NCBI GenBank assembly: GCA_019114585.1
Contig: DXFE01000098.1
Coordinates: 1-8,991, forward strand
Direction of reading: 5' to 3'
Length of the DNA stretch: 8,991 nt
Source: Gemmiger_A avium
GTDB lineage: Bacteria > Bacillota > Clostridia > Oscillospirales > Ruminococcaceae
The first letter of the stretch is position 1. Each line of letters begins with the position of its first letter. The position numbers were made by a program, and so were the translations under genes. Positions 4,818-8,991 of this stretch are shown here, piece by piece. The notes beneath the pieces were generated by a model. That model was given only the letters and a program-made list of their open reading frames with translations. It had not been told where the DNA came from and made no database searches.

Positions 4818-6113
4818 GTGGAAACAATCTTTGCACAGTTGACCGCTTTTCTGTGGAGCTGGCCGCTGCCGCTGGCGCTGGCCGGAACAAACCTGATGCT
4901 GACTTTACGCCTGCGGGGAATCCAGCGGTACGGCGCATATGCCGTCCGCCTGAGCCTGCAGGCGTCACAGGCGCAAAAGGGTATCTCCGGCTTCGGGGCG
5001 CTGGCCACATCGGTGGGTGCCGCCATGGGGGCCGGCAATATCCTGGGCATGGGGGTAGCGGTCACAGTGGGCGGCCCTGGAGCGGTGCTGTGGTTTGGCG
5101 TGGCGGGCGTGCTGGGAATGGCGGCGCAATATGCAGAAAGCAACTTGTCCCTGTCCAGCCGGAACACAGACTCCGAGCATCAGAACTGGGGCGGGCCCAT
5201 GCTCGCACTGAAAAAGGCCGGGTACCCGGCTATTGGCAAACTGTATGCCCTGTTTGTAATTCTGGCTTCCTGGGGAACCGGCTGTGTGCTGCAGGCCCGC
5301 GCTGTGGTGCAGGCGCTCAATCCCTGGCATATCCCGGCCAGCGCCGTGATCGGGGCGCTGGTGCTGCTCAGCGGGGCTGTGATCCTGTGGGGCGGATCGG
5401 GCATTGCCCGGGCCAGCGAGCGGCTGGTGCCCGCCATGATTCTGCTGTACCTGGCAGGGTGCGGCGGGGTGCTGCTGCTCTGCCGCCATCAGATCGTTGC
5501 GGCTATGGCGTCGATTTGCCGGCAGGCTTTTGCGATACATCCCCTGCTGGGCGCGGGGATGGGTGCGGCGATCCGGAGCGGCTTTGCCCGCGGTTTGCTG
5601 GCGGGGGAGGCAGGCCTGGGAACCTGTGGAATCGCCGCGGCAGGGGCGGACACCGATCCTGATAATCAGGCGCTGATTGCGATGAGCGCAGGGATCTGGA
5701 CAACGCTGCTGGGCATGCTGACAGGGCTGGCCATCACCGCTGCCGGGCTGGCTTTTCCCGCTCAGCTGGCCGGTATTTCTGCCGGCGAATATACGCTGCG
5801 GGTGTTCTCGTTGCTTCCCGGCGGTACCGGCCTTTTGGCAGTTTGCCTTTGCATTTTCTCTTTTACCAGCATTCTGGGCTGGTGCTACTATGGCCAGGTC
5901 AGCGCACGGGCGCTGGGAGGCGGAGAAAAAACAGTCCGTATCTATAAGATTCTGTTCCTGCTGGTGCTGGGCGGAGCGCTTTGGCCAGATGCCGAAATGC
6001 TGTGGATTTACGCAGACCTGCTGAATGGTCTGCTGGCATTGCCCAATCTGTTCTGTTTATGGCGATTGCGCAGGCAAATCCCCGGTGTATGGTTGACGAA
6101 CCGCAAGGAATAA
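4818..6113 (+). CDS. AGCS-family amino acid (alanine/glycine):cation symporter
   Basis: The 431-residue, strongly hydrophobic protein belongs to the alanine-or-glycine:cation symporter family (TC 2.A.25), which imports small neutral amino acids with Na+ or H+ through the cytoplasmic membrane. Family segments are recognisable in order: GISGFGALATSVGAAMGAGNI (55-75), GGPGAVLWF (85-93) then GMAAQYAES, GGPM (125-128), ARGLLAGEAGLGT (257-269), TSILGWCYYGQ (350-360) and LLNGLLALPNL (401-411). The start is GTG, supported by GGGAGG (4804-4809) with 8-nt spacing. It is shorter than many members (often 450 residues or more), and the consensus SSFQALAT and GTxGTGNI read GFGALAT and GAAMGAGNI, so substrate preference may differ from classic alanine carriers. 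It stands alone between a terminator and a downstream promoter. Family membership is firm; the amino acid is inferred. Confidence 0.88.
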   Translation: METIFAQLTAFLWSWPLPLALAGTNLMLTLRLRGIQRYGAYAVRLSLQASQAQKGISGFGALATSVGAAMGAGNILGMGVAVTVGGPGAVLWFGVAGVLGMAAQYAESNLSLSSRNTDSEHQNWGGPMLALKKAGYPAIGKLYALFVILASWGTGCVLQARAVVQALNPWHIPASAVIGALVLLSGAVILWGGSGIARASERLVPAMILLYLAGCGGVLLLCRHQIVAAMASICRQAFAIHPLLGAGMGAAIRSGFARGLLAGEAGLGTCGIAAAGADTDPDNQALIAMSAGIWTTLLGMLTGLAITAAGLAFPAQLAGISAGEYTLRVFSLLPGGTGLLAVCLCIFSFTSILGWCYYGQVSARALGGGEKTVRIYKILFLLVLGGALWPDAEMLWIYADLLNGLLALPNLFCLWRLRRQIPGVWLTNRKE

Positions 6114-6121
6114 GGGATAAT
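6093..6121 (+). promoter_or_regulatory. promoter of the yjjG-hydrolase pair, inside the symporter 3' end
   Basis: -35 TTGACG (6093-6098), exactly 17 bp, then -10 GATAAT (6116-6121): one mismatch to consensus in each box. The -35 is within the last codons of the symporter gene and the -10 just after its stop. The predicted start is near 6128, giving a leader of about 30 nt before 6159. No terminator hairpin is visible between the two genes, so read-through from the symporter is also possible. Confidence 0.75.
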
Positions 6122-6158
6122 AGATAAGAAAGAATACAACTAGAGGGAAGGAACCCAT

Positions 6159-6896
6159 ATGGCATATTACCATTGCATTTTGTTCGATGTGGACGGAACA
6201 CTGCTGGATTTTGAAGCGTCGGAAAGCAAGGCGCTTGTGGAGACGCTTACCCACTATAATTGGCCCACGGATGCCGAAACACAGGAGACCTACCGGCGGA
6301 TCAACCGCGACCTGTGGGCAGCGCTGGAGCAGGGGAAAATCAAGAAAGACCGGCTGGTTATCCAGCGGTTTGAAAAGTTTATGCAGGCCATTCAGGTGTC
6401 GGGCAACGCCGCTGAGGTAAACCGGTTCTATTTGGACCGGCTGGGCGATCATGCGGATCTGATGCCCGGCGCGGCGGAGGTGCTGCGGGAGCTGTCGGAG
6501 GTGGCAACTCTGGCGGTGGTCTCCAACGGTGTGGCACGGGTGCAGTACAGCCGGCTGGAACAGTCCGGCCTGGACAAGTATATGGACGGCGTATTTGTGT
6601 CCGAAAAGCTGGGGGTCGAAAAACCCAGCCGCAAATTCTTTGAAACGGCGCTGCGCACGCTGGGTGTGGAGCAGCGGGAAAAAACACTTGTGGTGGGGGA
6701 CAGTCTGGCCGCTGATATTCAGGGCGGCATCAATGCCGGTCTGGCTACCTGCTGGTTCAATCCGGCCGGGCAGGAAAATCCTGGTTCGATCCGTCCCACC
6801 CACACGATCACCACGCTGGAGGAACTGTATCCTCTGGTAATGGAGGAGGATGAACTGCAAAATGTGGGCTCCCGTAACCGAAGACATCAAATTTGA
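6159..6896 (+). CDS. yjjG: YjjG/YfnB-family HAD nucleotidase
   Basis: The 245-residue protein belongs to the YjjG-type (YfnB in Bacillus) HAD subgroup, cytosolic 5'-nucleotidases acting on pyrimidine monophosphates and helping to clear non-canonical nucleotides. HAD motifs: I, FDVDGTLLDF with Asp10 and Asp12; II, VSNG with Ser122; III, Lys155 in SEKLGVEKP; IV, VVGDSLAADIQGG with Asp181 and Asp186. The segment QSGLDKYMDGVFVSEKLGVEKPSRKFFE is typical of this subgroup, as is the C-terminal GLATCWFNP. The helical cap is at about 17-95. The binding site AGGGAAGGA (6144-6152) precedes ATG at 6159. The last 18 residues after about 227 are charged, seem to lie beyond the conserved fold, and overlap the next gene. 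The enzyme family is firm; pyrimidine specificity is taken from characterised homologues. Confidence 0.88.
   Translation: MAYYHCILFDVDGTLLDFEASESKALVETLTHYNWPTDAETQETYRRINRDLWAALEQGKIKKDRLVIQRFEKFMQAIQVSGNAAEVNRFYLDRLGDHADLMPGAAEVLRELSEVATLAVVSNGVARVQYSRLEQSGLDKYMDGVFVSEKLGVEKPSRKFFETALRTLGVEQREKTLVVGDSLAADIQGGINAGLATCWFNPAGQENPGSIRPTHTITTLEELYPLVMEEDELQNVGSRNRRHQI
6842..6849 (+). promoter_or_regulatory. ribosome binding site that decides the hydrolase start
   Basis: GGAGGAGG sits inside the 3' end of the yjjG gene. It directly abuts the ATG at 6850, which would leave no usable spacing for AGGAGG (3 nt if only GGAGG 6842-6846 pairs). The ATG at 6862 is 12 nt away, slightly long but workable. 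The 6862 start is therefore preferred. Confidence 0.6.
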
Positions 6897-7800
6897 TTCC
6901 GCCATGCCGGGCCGCAGCATCACCGGCCACCTGTTCTATGACGCGGAAAAGCCGCCCCGGGCGATCCTGCAGATCAGCCATGGCATGTGCGAGTATATCG
7001 GCCGCTATGCGGATTTTGCCGCCTATATGGTGCAGCATGGTTTTGCCGTGTGCGGCAATGAGCATCTGGGCCACGGTGCGGGCTGCGCGCCAGAGGACCT
7101 GGGCTATTTCGGCCCCGGGGACGGGATTGGCTGTGTGCTGCAGGATCTGCGCACCATGAACCAAACCGCGCATGAGCGCTGGCCGGGGCTGCCGTTGTTC
7201 CTGCTGGGGCACAGCATGGGCAGTTTCTTTGCCCGTGAGTATGCCGCACGGTATCCCGACACCCTGGATTACCTGATCATCAGCGGAACGGGCGGCCCGA
7301 ATCCCGCCTCGGCGGCTGGGCTGGCTGTAATCCGGATGAGTACGGCAATAAAAGGGGACAGGGCCCGCTCCGGGTTGGTCAACAAACTGGCGTTCGGCAG
7401 TTATCTGCGTCATGTGCCGAACCCCGATACCCCCTATGACTGGATCAGCCGGGATAAAGAAATCGTTCGCCAGTACGCAAAAGACCCGCTGTGCACCTTT
7501 GTTTTCACGCTGAACGGCTTCCGGGTGCTGGTAAGCGTCCAGGACCTGGTGAACCGCAAGGATTGGGCCGCCCGGTTGTGTGCCGGCCATTGTCCGCCGA
7601 TCCTGCTGGTATCCGGCGATGAGGACCCGGTGGGTGCATATGGAAAAGGCGTCCGCCAGGTGTACGAGATGCTGCAGCAGGCAGGGGCACCGGATGTTCA
7701 GCTGAAGCTGTATCCGGGCGCCCGGCATGAGGTGCTCAACGAGACGAACCGCGCACAGGTTTATGAGGACATTCTGGCCTGGTGCGAACGGTATGTATAA
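6862..7800 (+). CDS. alpha/beta hydrolase, monoacylglycerol lipase/lysophospholipase-like
   Basis: From ATG 6862 the protein has 312 residues; an in-frame ATG at 6850 would add four. It is a serine hydrolase of the Hydrolase_4 (PldB/monoglyceride lipase) type, expected to split lipid or other carboxyl esters. Numbering from 6862: the oxyanion-hole segment SHGMCEYIGRY begins near 39, the nucleophile elbow GHSMG has Ser118, the acid is Asp255 in SGDEDPVG, and the base is His289 in PGARHEV. NEHLGHG near 66-72 is also characteristic. No signal peptide or membrane segment is seen, so it should be cytosolic. It overlaps yjjG by 35 nt with its binding site inside that gene, so the two are cotranscribed and probably translationally coupled. 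A terminator-like hairpin follows. The natural substrate is unknown. Confidence 0.87.
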   Translation: MWAPVTEDIKFDSAMPGRSITGHLFYDAEKPPRAILQISHGMCEYIGRYADFAAYMVQHGFAVCGNEHLGHGAGCAPEDLGYFGPGDGIGCVLQDLRTMNQTAHERWPGLPLFLLGHSMGSFFAREYAARYPDTLDYLIISGTGGPNPASAAGLAVIRMSTAIKGDRARSGLVNKLAFGSYLRHVPNPDTPYDWISRDKEIVRQYAKDPLCTFVFTLNGFRVLVSVQDLVNRKDWAARLCAGHCPPILLVSGDEDPVGAYGKGVRQVYEMLQQAGAPDVQLKLYPGARHEVLNETNRAQVYEDILAWCERYV

Positions 7801-7828
7801 GCAAACAAACAGAAAAGTCTGCGGCGAT

Positions 7829-7869
7829 AAGCCGGGCGTCGGTGCTTGCTGTACCGGGGTCCGGCTTTT
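7829..7869 (+). terminator. probable terminator after the alpha/beta hydrolase
   Basis: AAGCCGG (7829-7835) pairs with CCGGCTT (7861-7867), and the T run reaches 7869. Inside the 25-nt loop, CGGT (7840-7843) can pair with ACCG (7853-7856), making a compound hairpin. The T tract is short, so efficiency may be partial and some read-through into the ABC-F gene is possible. Confidence 0.6.
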
Positions 7870-7906
7870 GCAGGCGGCTTAACCAACAGATAAAGGATTT
7901 TTAAGT

Positions 7907-8991
7907 ATGCTGTTATCAATGCAAGACCTGGGAAAAAGCTTCGGTGAACAGGTCATCCTGCAGGGTGTGACAGCCAGTGTGGAAAAAGGGGACCGTATCG
8001 GCATCATCGGAGAGAACGGGGCAGGCAAGACCACCCTGCTCCGGATGCTGTGCGGCGAGTATCTTCCCGATGAGGGAGAGTTTTCCCTGACGCACGGCGT
8101 AACCCTGGGATATCTGGAACAGAACGGCAAGCTGGACCCGGACAAGGATGTATATGGCGAAATGCGCAGCGCCTACGCCCCTGTGCTGGAGGCAATGGCA
8201 CAGATGCAGATTTTGGAAAAGAAGCTGGCGGCTGCTCCGCACAACACGGAGCTGCTGGAACAGCACGCTGCCCTCAGCGCGGTGATTGATGCTGCGGACG
8301 GCTACCACATGGACATCCAGATTAAAAAGGTGCTCAGCGGCATGGCGTTCGGGCCGGAAACCTATGAAAAGCCGGTTTCGGTGCTGAGCGGCGGCGAATA
8401 CACCCGGCTGCGCCTGGCCCGCCTTCTGCTGCAGAAACCGGACATTCTGATTCTGGACGAGCCCACCAACCACCTGGATTTCGAGACGATGGAGTGGCTG
8501 GAAAACTACCTGCTGGCCTATTCCGGCGCGGTGCTGGTTGTCAGCCATGACCGGTATTTCCTCGACCGGGTATGCAACCGGATTTGGGAGGTAGAGGATA
8601 AGAACCTGATTTCTTATAAAGGCAATTACTCCGCCTACATGCCCCAAAAGGAGCAGGCTGTAGCCCTGCAGCAGAAGCAGCATGATGCGGATGTACAGAA
8701 AGCGGCCAAGCTGGAGGATTATATTGCACGGAATCTGGTGCGGGCCTCCACCACCAAGATGGCGCAGAGCCGGCGCAAACAGCTGGAAAAGATGGAGATC
8801 ACCGCGGCCCCGCGCACTTTTGTGCGGGAGATGAAGTTCCGGTTTGAATTTGACATTACCCCGTATAACGAGCTTCTTACCGCCAAAAACCTGAGCATTG
8901 AGATTGGCGGCCGGACACTTCTGGAGCCCTGCAGTTTCCAGCTGCTGCGGGACGAGCGGCTGATTATTGTGGGCCCCAACGGTACCGGCAA
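7907..8991 (+). CDS. ydiF: ABC-F ATPase, YdiF-type, 3' end outside window
   Basis: The first 361 residues of an ABC-F protein are present; the frame is open to the window edge. ABC-F proteins are soluble paired ATPases that bind the ribosomal E site and ease translation, and some confer antibiotic resistance. The first ATPase domain is complete: Walker A GENGAGKT (35-42), signature LSGGE (160-164), Walker B LILDEP with Asp184-Glu185, and H-loop His214 in SHDRYFLD. An arm-like helical insert lies around 85-130. The linker between domains (about 237-300) is charged and helical and holds GNYSAY and NLVRASTTKMAQSRRKQLEKME, close to Bacillus YdiF. The second domain stops in its Walker A, GPNGTG (356-361). 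AAAGGA (7892-7897) precedes ATG 7907 with 9-nt spacing. It resembles housekeeping members more than resistance subfamilies. About one third is missing, because of the window edge and not a mutation. Confidence 0.9.
   Translation, partial: MLLSMQDLGKSFGEQVILQGVTASVEKGDRIGIIGENGAGKTTLLRMLCGEYLPDEGEFSLTHGVTLGYLEQNGKLDPDKDVYGEMRSAYAPVLEAMAQMQILEKKLAAAPHNTELLEQHAALSAVIDAADGYHMDIQIKKVLSGMAFGPETYEKPVSVLSGGEYTRLRLARLLLQKPDILILDEPTNHLDFETMEWLENYLLAYSGAVLVVSHDRYFLDRVCNRIWEVEDKNLISYKGNYSAYMPQKEQAVALQQKQHDADVQKAAKLEDYIARNLVRASTTKMAQSRRKQLEKMEITAAPRTFVREMKFRFEFDITPYNELLTAKNLSIEIGGRTLLEPCSFQLLRDERLIIVGPNGTG

Noticed and set aside
3599..5167. 522-codon open frame on the minus strand
   Set aside because: It lies opposite gpsA and the symporter gene and crosses the strong terminator hairpin at 4703-4739. 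The peptide shows no recognisable family, and the + strand genes explain the region fully.
4763..5662. 299-codon + strand frame overlapping the symporter start
   Set aside because: It is a shifted-frame shadow of the symporter gene with a low-complexity Gly/Arg-rich peptide, and no membrane segments or family motifs.
7868..7894. Possible promoter for the ABC-F gene (TTGCAG then GATAAA)
   Set aside because: The spacer is only about 15 bp, both boxes are weak and they overlap the terminator hairpin. I could not identify a convincing promoter in 7801-7906.
7801..7906. Riboswitch or attenuator leader before the ABC-F gene
   Set aside because: ABC-F genes can have attenuators, but I see only one terminator-like hairpin, with no leader peptide and no clear competing anti-terminator.
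8960..8991. Truncated second ATPase domain of the ABC-F protein
   Set aside because: The frame is intact up to the last base, so this is the window boundary and not a broken gene.

Overview
The window looks like ordinary chromosome of a fairly GC-rich member of the Clostridia, most likely Oscillospiraceae of the Faecalibacterium/Gemmiger/Subdoligranulum type. This rests on strong AGGAGG-type ribosome binding sites, CCA-encoding tRNA genes, a YdiF-type ABC-F protein, an XRE regulator fused to a membrane domain, and a GpsA variant I associate with that family. The taxonomic call is inference. I see no phage, insertion sequence, CRISPR array or toxin-antitoxin module. All genes are on the + strand.

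Layout: (1) Bases 1-273 hold the end of a tRNA cluster, tRNA-Phe(GAA, cut by the window edge), tRNA-Gly(GCC) and tRNA-Cys(GCA), closed by an intrinsic terminator. (2) 373-1209 encode a membrane-tethered XRE-family regulator with its own promoter region and terminator. (3) 1319-4739 look like one transcription unit: an extended -10 promoter with a perfect 17-bp palindrome just downstream of it, a HAD phosphatase, a cell-surface SGNH/GDSL hydrolase with InlB-like and Ig-like modules and a Thr/Pro tail, and a divergent glycerol-3-phosphate dehydrogenase, ended by a strong 12-bp terminator hairpin. (4) 4818-6113 encode a short AGCS-family amino-acid:cation symporter starting with GTG. (5) A near-consensus promoter inside the 3' end of the symporter gene drives a YjjG/YfnB-type nucleotidase, which overlaps a monoacylglycerol-lipase-like alpha/beta hydrolase. 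A terminator-like hairpin follows. (6) 7907 to the window end encode the first two thirds of a YdiF-type ABC-F ATPase, cut inside the Walker A of its second ATPase domain.

Most genes have housekeeping or metabolic roles: translation (tRNAs, ABC-F), nucleotide and phosphate-ester clean-up (two HAD enzymes), glycerolipid precursor supply (GpsA), amino-acid uptake and lipid/ester hydrolysis. The most distinctive parts are the HAD-SGNH-GpsA operon with its palindromic control region and the membrane-bound regulator with repeated GTATAC sites in front of it. I found no convincing evidence of an undescribed multi-gene system; the findings below are specific leads rather than a new system.
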